DNA of 64,000 nt from an uncultured Blautia sp. (GTDB lineage Bacteria > Bacillota > Clostridia > Lachnospirales > Lachnospiraceae). Below the pieces are notes generated by a model. The model was not told where the DNA came from, ran no database searches, and saw nothing but the letters and a program-made list of their open reading frames with translations. The DNA is taken from assembly GCA_900553515.1 (NCBI GenBank), contig USDN01000005.1, positions 12,909-76,908 on the forward strand, read 5' to 3'. Made by a program: the position numbers and the translations under genes. Positions 33,093 through 42,100 of the stretch are shown here, one piece after another (the first letter of the stretch is position 1; every line of letters starts with the position of its first letter).

Positions 33093-34184
33093 GTGGATAA
33101 ATTGAAAAACAAAGGAATACGACTGACAAAAGATCTTCTCGATGCTGCCCTTTATGGAGGAACCATTCTTGGCGGCGGTGGCGGCGGAGACGCAAAAAAA
33201 GGAAGAAAATATGCAGAGCTTGCCGTTCAGTACACAGATCTGAGACTGATCCAGGCAGAGGATCTGGGGGATGATGACATTGTACTGACAGCGTCGCTGG
33301 TAGGCGCTCCCAATGCAGAAAATCAGTTTATGACACCAAAGGATCTGGCAAGAACCGTAGAGATTCTTCAGAAAAACTGTGATTTTCCCATTGCTGGGAT
33401 CATTACGAATGAGCAGGGAGGAGAAGCCACAGTCAACGGATGGCTTCAGGCAGCAGTTCTCGGTCTTCCTGTAGTCGACGTTCCCTGTAACGGCCGCGCG
33501 CATCCTACAGGTGTCATGGGCAGCATGAATCTTCACAAAATAAAGGATTACAAAACAGTCCAGGCCTGTGTAGGAGGAAATCCGGATACAGGAAACCATG
33601 TAGAATGTTTTTTTGAAGGAAGTATTGAACATACATCTAAACTGGTACGTCTGGCCTCTATTGAGGCCGGCGGACTGGTAGCAGTGGCCAGAAATCCGGT
33701 AACGGTTTCCTATGCAAAAGAGAACGGAGCTCCGGGAGGCGTACAGTTTGCCATTGAAACAGGAAAAGCATTTCTGAAAGGACTGGAAACCTCTGTAGAA
33801 GAAGGAATCCAACAGCTTTGCTCTTTCCTTAATGGAAAAGTTCTGGCAAAAGGAAAAACAGAGAATTTCTCCATTGAAACTACAGGCGGTTTTGATGTGG
33901 GTTACGCAACAGTAGACGGATGTGAACTTACTTTCTGGAATGAATATGCAACAGCGGAAAAAGACGGTGTCCGTCTGGCAACATTCCCGGATCTGATTAT
34001 GACGATCAATGCCGAAACCGGCGAGCCGGTGACAACTGCCATGATGGAAGAAGGTCTTGAGGTTTATGTGATAGCCGCAGATAAAAAGAATCTGAAGCTT
34101 TCCCCTGCAATGTATGCACCAGAGCTTCTGAAAGCAACCGAAGATGTGATAAAAAAAGAACTGATCAGCTATCTTGACAAATAA
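33093..34184 (+). CDS. DUF917-domain protein (hydantoinase-like superfamily)
   Basis: A 363-residue DUF917 protein. The N-terminal signature RLTKDLLDAALYGGTILGGGGGGDAKKG is characteristic. As I recall, Pfam now links this family to S-methyl-thiohydantoin desulfurase, and relatives sit near hydantoinase or oxoprolinase genes, so chemistry on a five-membered amide ring is plausible but not shown. The start is GTG at 33093. It lies 25 bases after the OPT gene and 15 before DUF1177. No signal peptide or membrane segment is seen. Confidence 0.85.
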   Translation: MDKLKNKGIRLTKDLLDAALYGGTILGGGGGGDAKKGRKYAELAVQYTDLRLIQAEDLGDDDIVLTASLVGAPNAENQFMTPKDLARTVEILQKNCDFPIAGIITNEQGGEATVNGWLQAAVLGLPVVDVPCNGRAHPTGVMGSMNLHKIKDYKTVQACVGGNPDTGNHVECFFEGSIEHTSKLVRLASIEAGGLVAVARNPVTVSYAKENGAPGGVQFAIETGKAFLKGLETSVEEGIQQLCSFLNGKVLAKGKTENFSIETTGGFDVGYATVDGCELTFWNEYATAEKDGVRLATFPDLIMTINAETGEPVTTAMMEEGLEVYVIAADKKNLKLSPAMYAPELLKATEDVIKKELISYLDK

Positions 34185-34198
34185 AGGAGGACAGACCT

Positions 34199-35137
34199 AT
34201 GTTAATGAAACACATTATTGATGCTTATGAAGTGCTTGACAGCACCTATGTAACCGGAGAAAAAGTAAAGGAATATCTTCTGGGGATCAAACCGGACGCA
34301 AACATTGAAGTTTATGAGCTGGTAGGACCAAAAGGAAGCACCGATATGCTGAAAGTGCGTATCCCCGGAACCAGAGGAAAAATGAACGGAGGAGACGCTC
34401 CTACCATCGGTCTTCTCGGACGTCTTGGCGGTATCGGCGCGCGTCCGGAGAGAATCGGTTTTGTCTCTGACGGCGACGGCGCTCTCTGTGCAGTTGCTCT
34501 TGCAGCAAAGCTTCTTGATATGCAGAACAAAGGCGATTTCCTGGAGGGCGACGTATTTATTTCCACACATATCTGCCCGGATGCGCCGACTGCGCCTCAT
34601 GACCCGGTTCCGTTTATGGGATCTCCGGTAGAAATGTCTCAGGTAAACAGAGAAGAGGTTTCCCCTGAACTGGATGCCATCCTGTCTGTTGATACGACCA
34701 AAGGCAACCGTGTAATCAACACAAGAGGCTTTGCTATTTCTCCAACTGTAAAAGAAGGTTATATTTTAAGAACCTCTGAGGATCTTCTGGATCTTATGCA
34801 GATCACAACCGGAAAACTTCCTTATGTATTCCCTCTGGCTCTGCAGGATATCACACCATATGGAAATGATGTACATCATATCAACAGTGTTCTTCAGCCA
34901 TGTACGGCAACCAATGCGCCGGTAGTAGGTGTGGCGATTACAGCGGAAACCATGGTACCGGGATGTGCTACAGGAGCTACCCATGCTTCAGATGTAGAAG
35001 AGGCGGCGCGCTTTATGCTTGAAGTTGCAAAGGCGTTTGGCAAAGGTCAGTGTAAATTCTATGATGAAGAGGAATATGCAAGACTGATTAAACTTTATGG
35101 AGATCTGAAGCATTTCCAGACTCTCGGAAACGAATAA
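34199..35137 (+). CDS. DUF1177-domain protein
   Basis: A 312-residue DUF1177 protein of unknown function. Visible features: PTIGLLGRLGGIGARPERIGFVSDGDGALCAVALAAKLLDM, FISTHICPDAPTAPHDPVPFMGSPV (His and Asp residues that could bind metal), and CATGATHASDVEEAARFMLEVAKAFG near the C-terminus. The HxxCPDAPTAPHDP segment hints at a metal-dependent hydrolase fold, but that is inference. AAAGGAGG lies 8 bases before the ATG. It is the third gene of the operon. Confidence 0.82.
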   Translation: MLMKHIIDAYEVLDSTYVTGEKVKEYLLGIKPDANIEVYELVGPKGSTDMLKVRIPGTRGKMNGGDAPTIGLLGRLGGIGARPERIGFVSDGDGALCAVALAAKLLDMQNKGDFLEGDVFISTHICPDAPTAPHDPVPFMGSPVEMSQVNREEVSPELDAILSVDTTKGNRVINTRGFAISPTVKEGYILRTSEDLLDLMQITTGKLPYVFPLALQDITPYGNDVHHINSVLQPCTATNAPVVGVAITAETMVPGCATGATHASDVEEAARFMLEVAKAFGKGQCKFYDEEEYARLIKLYGDLKHFQTLGNE

Positions 35138-35149
35138 GGAGGAGTTCCT

Positions 35150-35824
35150 ATGAAGATCGGCGCAGTTACCATCGGACAGTCTCCCAGAGTGGATGTCACG
35201 AAAGATATTATGGGACTTTTTGACGATTCTCTGGAGCTGGTGCAGGCCGGAGGGCTGGACGGCCTTACCAGAGAAGAGATCGAAGCCTTTGCACCGGGAC
35301 CGGAAGATTATGTTCTGGTGTCAAGGCTTACAGACGGAAGCTCTGTAACCTTTGCAGAACGTCATATTCTTCCCAGGCTTCAGAATGCCATTACAAAAAT
35401 GGAAGAAGAGGGATGTGCCTTAGTAATGATGTTCTGTACGGGAAGTTTTCCGGAAAGTCTTTCTGCGAAAAACATTCCATTGATCTATCCCTGCGAGCTT
35501 CTGAACAGACTGGTGCCTCTGATGACAAAAAAATCCAGCATCATCTGTATGACTCCATCGCCTTTGCAGACCGTGCAGTGTGAGGAAAAATGGAAAAAAT
35601 ATGTAGATCAGGTAAAAGCTGTGGCAGCTTCTCCCTATGGGGAATGGGATGCCCTGGAGGAGGCTGCAGAACAGGTAAAAGATATGGACGGTGATCTTAT
35701 CGTCCTGGACTGTATTGGGTATACACAGGAAATGAAGCGTATGTTTGCAGAAAAAACAGGCAAAAAAGTAGTCCTTCCAAGAACACTTCTTGCCCGTGTG
35801 GTTTCTGAACTTACGAATCTGTAA
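35150..35824 (+). CDS. AroM-family protein
   Basis: A 224-residue AroM-like protein. The start MKIGAVTIGQSPRVDVTKDIMGLF and the segment ALVMMFCTGSFPES match the family. AroM of E. coli is an uncharacterised protein near aroL; it resembles the Asp/Glu racemase superfamily, so an isomerase or lyase role is possible. Its position beside a genuine racemase-type gene and DUF1177 is a recurring neighbourhood as I recall it. AAGGAGGAG precedes the start by about 5 bases. Confidence 0.85.
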   Translation: MKIGAVTIGQSPRVDVTKDIMGLFDDSLELVQAGGLDGLTREEIEAFAPGPEDYVLVSRLTDGSSVTFAERHILPRLQNAITKMEEEGCALVMMFCTGSFPESLSAKNIPLIYPCELLNRLVPLMTKKSSIICMTPSPLQTVQCEEKWKKYVDQVKAVAASPYGEWDALEEAAEQVKDMDGDLIVLDCIGYTQEMKRMFAEKTGKKVVLPRTLLARVVSELTNL

Positions 35825-35852
35825 GAGATATGCGTAAAAAGGAGCAAAGAAA

Positions 35853-36797
35853 ATGAATCAGTTAGTAAAGACAGCGGAAGGGGTTCTTTCCTCCTGCCTG
35901 GCAGTAAAAAAGGGAGAAGAGGTACTTATCGTAACCGATAATACCAGAAAAGAAATTGGAGAAGCAATTTATGAGGCGGCAGGAAATCTGGGCTGCGAAA
36001 GGCTTCTTATGGTAATGAATGAGAGAGAACTCAGCGGACAGGAGCCTCCAAAAGCAGTGGCGGCAGCCATGAAAAGTGCAGATGTGGTGATCGCGCCCAC
36101 CGCTCAGTCCCTGACTCATACAAATGCCAGGATAGAGGCAGCCAAAGCCGGAACAAGGGTGGCTACCATGCCCGGCATCACAGAGGAAATGTTTTCTCAG
36201 GGAGCAATGACAGCCGATTATTCCAAGGTGGAAGAGTTGACAGCTGTGGTTACGGAAATGCTCTCAAAGGCTTCTGTGGCACGAATTGAAAAGGATGGTC
36301 ATGTTCTGACCATCAACATAAGGGGAAGAGACGGCGTTCCAAGCCCGGGCGTATACCGGGAACCGGGAAAATGTGGAAATCTTCCTTCCGGAGAAGCATA
36401 TATTGCACCTCTGGAGGATGGTTCTGAGGGGGAAATGGTCGTGGACGGTTCCATGGTAGGTATCGGAAAGCTGGACAGCCCTCTTCATATGGTGATCTCC
36501 GGTGGAAAGCTGCGTTCGGTAACAGGAGAAAAAAGCGAAAATCTGGATGTTCTCCTGAAAAATGAAACAAACGGAACGCTCTGTGAGCTGGGAATCGGAA
36601 CAAACGAAGCGGCTGTATTAAACGGCATTATCCTGGAAGATGAAAAAGTTTACGGAACAGTGCATATTGCTTTTGGAACAAACACCTCTTTTGGCGGAGT
36701 AAACAAGGCAGAATGTCATATGGACGGTATCATTCTTCGCCCTACTCTGTATCTGGATGAGGTAAAAGTAATTGAGGATGGGGTGTTCCTCGTATAA
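35853..36797 (+). CDS. M29/AmpS-like aminopeptidase-related protein
   Basis: A 314-residue protein related to the M29 (aminopeptidase T/AmpS) and NicX dioxygenase group. The C-terminal half has the metal-site style sequence LCELGIGTNEAAVLNGIILEDEKVYGTVHIAFGTNTSFGG and AECHMDGIILRPTLYLD, with Glu and His ligands. It is shorter than typical M29 peptidases (about 410). Peptidase activity is a family inference; other hydrolytic or ring-opening chemistry is possible. It lies in the OPT operon, 28 bases after AroM. Confidence 0.78.
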   Translation: MNQLVKTAEGVLSSCLAVKKGEEVLIVTDNTRKEIGEAIYEAAGNLGCERLLMVMNERELSGQEPPKAVAAAMKSADVVIAPTAQSLTHTNARIEAAKAGTRVATMPGITEEMFSQGAMTADYSKVEELTAVVTEMLSKASVARIEKDGHVLTINIRGRDGVPSPGVYREPGKCGNLPSGEAYIAPLEDGSEGEMVVDGSMVGIGKLDSPLHMVISGGKLRSVTGEKSENLDVLLKNETNGTLCELGIGTNEAAVLNGIILEDEKVYGTVHIAFGTNTSFGGVNKAECHMDGIILRPTLYLDEVKVIEDGVFLV

Positions 36798-36812
36798 AGA
36801 GAGGTGACTTTT

Positions 36813-37463
36813 TTGGAGAAGAAATTTAAGATCGGTCTGATCAGAGTGCTGACTACAGAAAATGAAGAGGTACTGCTGGCACATGAAAGACAGCTGAAAT
36901 CTTATTTTCCTCAGCTTCAGATCGAAACAAAATGTATTCCGGATCAGTATGAAGGCATCCATACTCCGGAACTTGGAGAAATTGCAGTGCCGAAGATCGT
37001 AGAAACTGCCAGAAGCTTTGAAGATGCGGATATGATTATTGTCAGCTGTGCGGACGATCCGGGTGTGGAGGAGATACGGGAAGCCCTTCCCGGGATTCCG
37101 GTGACAGGCGGAGGAGAGACCACGGTGGCTCTTGCTCTCAAATATGGAGAAAAAATCGGAGTTCTGGGGATCACCGACTATGCCCCGAAAGCATATGTAA
37201 GGATGATTCCGGATCAGATGATCCTGGGCAAACCGGACGGAGTGAACAGCACACTGGATCTTATGACCCCGGAAGGACGGAAAAGCGCAGTGGAAATGGC
37301 ATGTAAATTAAAAGAACAGGGGGCACAGGTTCTTGCTCTTGCATGTACAGGAATGGCGACTATCGGGATCGCAAAGGAGCTGGAGGAGGCTACCGGTCTT
37401 CCGGTGATCGATCCGGTAATGGCAGAAGGTCTGTTTGCGTATTATGAGTATCTGAAAAAATAA
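36813..37463 (+). CDS. Asp/Glu/hydantoin racemase-family protein
   Basis: A 216-residue member of the Asp/Glu/hydantoin racemase superfamily. The two catalytic cysteines are in place: Cys79 (IIVSCADDPG) and Cys178 (ALACTGMA), with the usual GGGETTVALAL and GVLGIT segments. The TTG at 36813 is preferred because GAGGTG ends 6 bases upstream; the GTG at 36804 lies inside that site. It is the last gene before a terminator. With DUF917 in the same operon, a hydantoin-type substrate is attractive but unproven. Confidence 0.85.
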   Translation: MEKKFKIGLIRVLTTENEEVLLAHERQLKSYFPQLQIETKCIPDQYEGIHTPELGEIAVPKIVETARSFEDADMIIVSCADDPGVEEIREALPGIPVTGGGETTVALALKYGEKIGVLGITDYAPKAYVRMIPDQMILGKPDGVNSTLDLMTPEGRKSAVEMACKLKEQGAQVLALACTGMATIGIAKELEEATGLPVIDPVMAEGLFAYYEYLKK

Positions 37464-37493
37464 CAGCACAGCATCGTTGCTGCGAACAGTAAA

Positions 37494-37542
37494 ACAGAGT
37501 CGGTTATCCTGATCACCATGGACGACAGACTCTGTTTTTTTT
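37494..37542 (+). terminator. intrinsic terminator after the racemase gene
   Basis: ACAGAGTC (37494-37501) pairs with GACTCTGT (37528-37535), with a 26-base loop, followed by eight T residues. The long loop weakens the call slightly. Confidence 0.75.
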
Positions 37543-37604
37543 CGCTGAGATGTGGTAAACTAGTACAACGAAAACTAAATGATACAAAACAGGGAGGAAA
37601 AGAG

Positions 37605-38339
37605 ATGAACGAGTATCTGAAACAGGTAAACAGCCTGCCCTTTTATCTGATCGTGGGCGGGGTTTTATTGTTTATCCTGATCATGTGTGTGTGGTTTCTG
37701 GTAAAAAGCTACCGGGCGGGGATTGCTATTGGAATGGACAAAAAAGTGATGCGAAGAGCGATCATGTCCAGCGCTACTTTTTCCATTCTTCCAGGCGTCA
37801 GCATACTTCTGGGTGTGATCGCACTCAGCGGGAGCCTTGGAGTGCCGCTGTCCTGGCTGAGACTTTCCGTTGTAGGGGCTCTTCAGTATGAACTGAATGT
37901 GGCGGAGATAGCTGCTACCAGTATGGGACTTTCCGGACTGAAGGTAAGTGAAATGTCCATAGCAGCATTTACAACCATTGCCCTTGTAATGACAGCGGGG
38001 ATTTTAAGTGGTATCACCTGCTGTATCTTTGGCCTGAAAAAATATCTGACCAGGTTTCAGAAAAAAGAGAAAAAAGCAGAAGGCAGCCGTCCGGGTTTTG
38101 GAGCTTATGCGACTATTGCTATGTTTATCGGCCTTTGCAGCGCGTATATCGGTTCTTATGTAGGTACATGGACTGCGTTCAAAAATCATCTGCCCCTTAT
38201 GGTGGCAGGTGTTTCCGCACTGACAATGGCAGTTTTTGAATATCTGATCGTGAAGAAAAAAATGGAATGGCTGGAAAATTTCAGCGTCGCAGTCAGCATG
38301 ATCGTGGGAATGACCGCAGCCGTTCTGATCAGTCTTTAG
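37605..38339 (+). CDS. DUF5058-family membrane protein
   Basis: A 244-residue integral membrane protein that I assign to DUF5058. ATG 37605 follows GGGAGG. It has about six hydrophobic helices, including PFYLIVGGVLLFILIMCVWFLV at 12-33 and SILPGVSILLGVIALSGSLGVPL, a charged loop FQKKEKKAEGSRPGFG, and a final helix FSVAVSMIVGMTAAVLISL. No enzyme motif is seen. It is followed 12 bases later by another membrane protein and then by an M20 peptidase, so a two-part transporter for that enzyme's substrate is a reasonable guess. Confidence 0.72.
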   Translation: MNEYLKQVNSLPFYLIVGGVLLFILIMCVWFLVKSYRAGIAIGMDKKVMRRAIMSSATFSILPGVSILLGVIALSGSLGVPLSWLRLSVVGALQYELNVAEIAATSMGLSGLKVSEMSIAAFTTIALVMTAGILSGITCCIFGLKKYLTRFQKKEKKAEGSRPGFGAYATIAMFIGLCSAYIGSYVGTWTAFKNHLPLMVAGVSALTMAVFEYLIVKKKMEWLENFSVAVSMIVGMTAAVLISL

Positions 38340-38351
38340 GAGGAAAAGTAA

Positions 38352-39023
38352 ATGGAGAAAGAGAAATTTCTGGAAGAATTTAACAGACAGCAGCATCGCC
38401 TGGGAAGGATAATGCTGATCGCAGCCGCAGTCCTGCTTCTGGCAGTTCCTTTTCTGCTTGGCGGCATATATGGAGCCTTTCCGGATCTGAAGAGCTTTTT
38501 AAATGGTTTTATTAAGGTAGGAATGGTCTATATTCCTGTGGGGATCGTAGAATTTCTTGTATACGCACCCATGCTGGGAAATGGCGGAAGCTATCTGACC
38601 TTTCTTACAGGAAACGTAACAAACCTGAAAATCCCCTGTGCCATGAATGCCAGGGACATTGCTAGAACCGAGGTTGGCACCGTAGAAAACGAGATTATTT
38701 CTACGTTAAGCGTGGCATCCAGCTCCATTGTAACCATGCTGGTGATCTTTGCAGGTGTCCTTCTTCTGGTTCCGCTGACTCCGGTACTGGAAAACCCGGT
38801 GCTGACTCCAGCCTTTGATACTGTGGTTCCGGCGCTTTTTGGAGCTCTGGGACTGAAATATTTCCGAAAAAGCATGAAGATCGCAGCTATCCCTCTGATT
38901 TCCATGACTCTTCTCTGCGTACTTGTGCCCGGAGCTATTTCACAGACCAGCATTCTTCTGATCCCGGCAGGCGGAATGGCTCTTGTGATCGGATATGTTT
39001 TATGGAAAAAGAATAAGCTTTAA
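38352..39023 (+). CDS. unrecognised membrane protein, partner of the DUF5058 gene
   Basis: A 223-residue protein whose family I do not recognise. It has about six membrane segments, beginning at RIMLIAAAVLLLAVPFLLGGI (19-39), with a conserved-looking loop APMLGNGGSYLTFLTGNVTNLKIPCAMNARDIARTEVGTVENEIISTLSVASSS. AGGAGG overlaps the end of the DUF5058 gene. Such a pair of small membrane proteins, neither a complete known carrier, could form a heteromeric transporter. It is followed by the M20 peptidase 18 bases on. Confidence 0.7.
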   Translation: MEKEKFLEEFNRQQHRLGRIMLIAAAVLLLAVPFLLGGIYGAFPDLKSFLNGFIKVGMVYIPVGIVEFLVYAPMLGNGGSYLTFLTGNVTNLKIPCAMNARDIARTEVGTVENEIISTLSVASSSIVTMLVIFAGVLLLVPLTPVLENPVLTPAFDTVVPALFGALGLKYFRKSMKIAAIPLISMTLLCVLVPGAISQTSILLIPAGGMALVIGYVLWKKNKL

Positions 39024-39040
39024 TCAAGGAGGATGACAAA

Positions 39041-40396
39041 ATGAGTATAAAAGAAAAAACCGAATCAAATGAAAGAGAAATATTTTATGGAGAAAGACTT
39101 GGAAAAATGATCCGCTGTGAGACAATTTCCAGCAGCTTTGATCAGGATCTCAGCAAGTTTTACCGATTCCATGAGGTTCTGGAGCAGCTTTTTCCAAATA
39201 TACACAAAACCTGTGAAAAGTATGAATTTAATGGCAGCCTTCTGTTCAAATGGAACGGAAAAGGAAATGGAAAACCCATTCTTTTTATGAGCCATCAGGA
39301 TGTTGTGGAGGCAAACGGACAGTGGGAACACGATCCTTTTGGCGGGGAGATCATCGACGGAGCTGTCTGGGGAAGAGGAACAGTGGATACCAAGGGCAGT
39401 CTTTTCTGTTTTCTTCAGGCAGCAGAGGAGCTGATCGGCAAAGGGTATGTACCGGAATGCGACGTATATCTTGCCAGCAGCTGTACGGAGGAGATCGGAG
39501 GAGAAGGCGCACCTCTTACCGTAAAATGGCTTCAGGAGCATGAGGTACAGCTGCGTTTCCTGATGGATGAAGGCGGAATGATCAAAGAAGAGCCTATGAA
39601 AGGGGTAAAGGGACGTTTTGCCATGGTAGGCTGCCTGGAAAAAGGTTATGGAGATATCCGTTTTACTGCCAGAGGAAATGGCGGACATGCCAGCGTACCT
39701 CAGAAACAGACTCCCCTTACACGTCTGGCAGCCTTTATGATGGATATTGAAAACCATAATCCCTTTACTGCCAAAATGAATCCTACCGTAGCAGAAATGT
39801 TTCGGAGAATGGCTCCCTGCACCCAGGGACCGCTGGGCACAGTAATGAAGTATGAGCGACAGCTGGAGCCCCTTCTGGAAAAACTTCTTCCAAAAGTCAA
39901 CCCTCTGGGCGCTGCCATGATCTCTACAACCCTGAATTTCACCATGGCAAAGGGAGCAGATGGATTAAACGTCGTTCCTCAGGAGGCTTATGTAACAGGA
40001 AATATGCGTTTTATCCATCATCAGGGACCAAAGGAAAGTCTGGCTCTTGTATCAAAAATTGCAAAAAAATATGAAATTGAGGTAGAACCGATCCTGATCC
40101 ACGAACCCTGTCCGGTAGTAGACTACAAAGAAAAACCTTTCCGCCTGGTGGAGCATGTGGTCAGAAAAATGTTCCCGGGTGTGATCGTAGCCCCGTATGC
40201 CATGACAGGAGGAACCGACGCAAAATTTTATACCCCTGTCTGCAAAAACAGCATTCGTTTTGCCCCTCTGGAGATCAATGAGCAGCAGTATCAGAGTATC
40301 CATGGACTTAATGAAAATATTAATATCAATACACTTCCAAAGGCAGTTGATTTCTATAAACGAATTATCCGTCATATGGAAAACTGGAAAGAATAA
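39041..40396 (+). CDS. M20-family metallopeptidase
   Basis: A 451-residue M20/ArgE-DapE-type zinc hydrolase, typically a di- or tripeptidase, carboxypeptidase or deacylase. Metal-site motifs are ILFMSHQDVVEANGQW, GAVWGRGTVDTKGSLFCFLQAAEEL and SCTEEIGGEGA, with the catalytic Glu in EE; the dimerisation domain follows, and the last ligand is the His of IHGLNE. AAGGAGG precedes the ATG. It is the last gene of the DUF5058 unit, and the base composition changes sharply after it. Confidence 0.92.
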   Translation: MSIKEKTESNEREIFYGERLGKMIRCETISSSFDQDLSKFYRFHEVLEQLFPNIHKTCEKYEFNGSLLFKWNGKGNGKPILFMSHQDVVEANGQWEHDPFGGEIIDGAVWGRGTVDTKGSLFCFLQAAEELIGKGYVPECDVYLASSCTEEIGGEGAPLTVKWLQEHEVQLRFLMDEGGMIKEEPMKGVKGRFAMVGCLEKGYGDIRFTARGNGGHASVPQKQTPLTRLAAFMMDIENHNPFTAKMNPTVAEMFRRMAPCTQGPLGTVMKYERQLEPLLEKLLPKVNPLGAAMISTTLNFTMAKGADGLNVVPQEAYVTGNMRFIHHQGPKESLALVSKIAKKYEIEVEPILIHEPCPVVDYKEKPFRLVEHVVRKMFPGVIVAPYAMTGGTDAKFYTPVCKNSIRFAPLEINEQQYQSIHGLNENININTLPKAVDFYKRIIRHMENWKE

Positions 40397-40425
40397 GACA
40401 GATATGTGTGAATGTGGAGGATAGC

Positions 40426-40455
40426 GGTGAAATTTTTATTAAAATATAGTATAAT
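40426..40455 (+). promoter_or_regulatory. promoter of the two-component/ABC block
   Basis: GTGAAA (40426-40431), an 18-base spacer and a perfect TATAAT (40450-40455), about 33 bases before the response regulator start. Confidence 0.75.
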
Positions 40456-40487
40456 AGAAGGCAGAAAATACTAGAAAGGATTGCCTT

Positions 40488-42089
40488 ATGTTGAGAGTAT
40501 TAATTGCTGATGATGAAAAAAAAATAGGTCTCTTAGTAAAAAATCTGGTTCAGTGGGAAGAACTGGGGTTGGAATTTTTAGGCATTGTACAAGATGGTTT
40601 GGAAGCATATGAGATTATTATGAAAAAAGCACCAGATATTGTAATTACGGATATCCGTATGCCGAGCTTATCTGGTCTTGAAATGATTGAAAAGGTAACA
40701 GAAGCAGGGCTTTCTGTTCATTTTATAGTAATCAGTGGTTATAGATATTTTGAATATGCCCAGACAGCTTTAAAATATGGTGTCAGGGATTATTTACTGA
40801 AGCCTATAGATGAAGACGAGCTAAATAAAATCCTGGCAAAAGTGTGTGAAGACGAGAAGAAAAAGAGAGGACTTCAAAAGCATGTAAAAGCCTTAGAGGC
40901 GAATCTGCAAAATAGTAAGCACATTTTACATAGAGAGCTGCTAGAGAGGGCATTTGAGCAGCAGAAAGTTCAGAATATGGATACAGTCGAAAAAGAAAGA
41001 AAAGATTTAGGAATAGGTTTATTTCAGGCTGTGGGCATTAAAGTAGATAGAGAAATTCTAGATTCTCGCAACGAAGAGCAGGAAAATCTAATATGCAGTA
41101 AGCTTGCGGAAATGGTAAATGATTCGTTGAAACCTGCTGTATTGGATCTGGTGATTTCAATAAGGAAAGGAATGTGGATTCTGGTTCTCATGAATTTTAC
41201 TGATGAAACCAGAGAAATGGTCAGAGAAAATCTTACAAATATTTTTTGTAAAATAAAAAATTATATTGGTGGATTTGAGAATTACGAAGTGACAATGGGA
41301 ATCAGTCCAGAAACTAGGGAGTTTTCTCAGATTAATATGATTCTGGAAATGGCAGGAGAAGCTGTTCGATGCAGAATATTTGAAGGGAGTGGAATCAGTA
41401 TTTCATCCTATTCAGAGAATCGTAACAGAAATGCTAAAGGACAGGAAATCATAGAAAAATATTCCGATGAAATGGAGAAATACATTCAGATATTCCAGTG
41501 TGATAAATTGAGCGGATTGATCAGAGATATGTTTTATGAAGCTGATCAAAACCAGATTATGGCCTGTGAATATTATGAGCTGATTCAGAGTCTGGGAATT
41601 CTCTATTGTCAGAAAATTTCTAATTTATTTCATCAAAATATGGAAGAATTTCTTTTGCTCTGGAAAGAAAATACAGAGTCACTGAATACAGTTAGTGCAA
41701 TGAAAAGATATGTAATAGAGAAGATAAAAAAGCATTTAAGCGCTTTAGAAAAACATCAGACAGAATTGGAAAGAAAGCCAATTCTTGATACAATAGAATA
41801 TGTAAAAAACAATTATGGACAAAAGATTTTATTAGAAGAAATGGCTGAGAAAATCGGATTTAATCCCAATTATTTTTCCGAGGTATTTAAAAAGGAGACT
41901 GGAAAGAATTTTTCTACATATCTCTTGGAAGTGAGAATGGATGCAGCGAAAGATTTTTTGCGAAACAGTTCTGAAACAATCTATAAAATTGCATCTAAGG
42001 TTGGATATAAGGATTCAAAATACTTTAGCCAGCAATTTACTAAAGTAGTGGGAATTAAACCCACAGAATATAGAAGATTGTATTTTTAA
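40488..42089 (+). CDS. response regulator, YesN-type with AraC DNA-binding domain
   Basis: A 533-residue response regulator: receiver domain at 1-120 with phosphoacceptor Asp55 (PDIVITDIRMPSLSG) and Lys in YLLKPIDE; a long middle region; and a C-terminal AraC/XylS helix-turn-helix (about 428-533, LLEEMAEKIGFNPNYFSEVFKKETGKNF and ASKVGYKDSKYFSQQFTKVVGIKPTEYRR). This is the usual partner of YesM-type kinases controlling sugar uptake. The kinase follows after 11 bases. Codon choice is AT-rich compared with the upstream peptidase gene. Confidence 0.93.
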   Translation: MLRVLIADDEKKIGLLVKNLVQWEELGLEFLGIVQDGLEAYEIIMKKAPDIVITDIRMPSLSGLEMIEKVTEAGLSVHFIVISGYRYFEYAQTALKYGVRDYLLKPIDEDELNKILAKVCEDEKKKRGLQKHVKALEANLQNSKHILHRELLERAFEQQKVQNMDTVEKERKDLGIGLFQAVGIKVDREILDSRNEEQENLICSKLAEMVNDSLKPAVLDLVISIRKGMWILVLMNFTDETREMVRENLTNIFCKIKNYIGGFENYEVTMGISPETREFSQINMILEMAGEAVRCRIFEGSGISISSYSENRNRNAKGQEIIEKYSDEMEKYIQIFQCDKLSGLIRDMFYEADQNQIMACEYYELIQSLGILYCQKISNLFHQNMEEFLLLWKENTESLNTVSAMKRYVIEKIKKHLSALEKHQTELERKPILDTIEYVKNNYGQKILLEEMAEKIGFNPNYFSEVFKKETGKNFSTYLLEVRMDAAKDFLRNSSETIYKIASKVGYKDSKYFSQQFTKVVGIKPTEYRRLYF

Positions 42090-42100
42090 GAGGTATTGAT

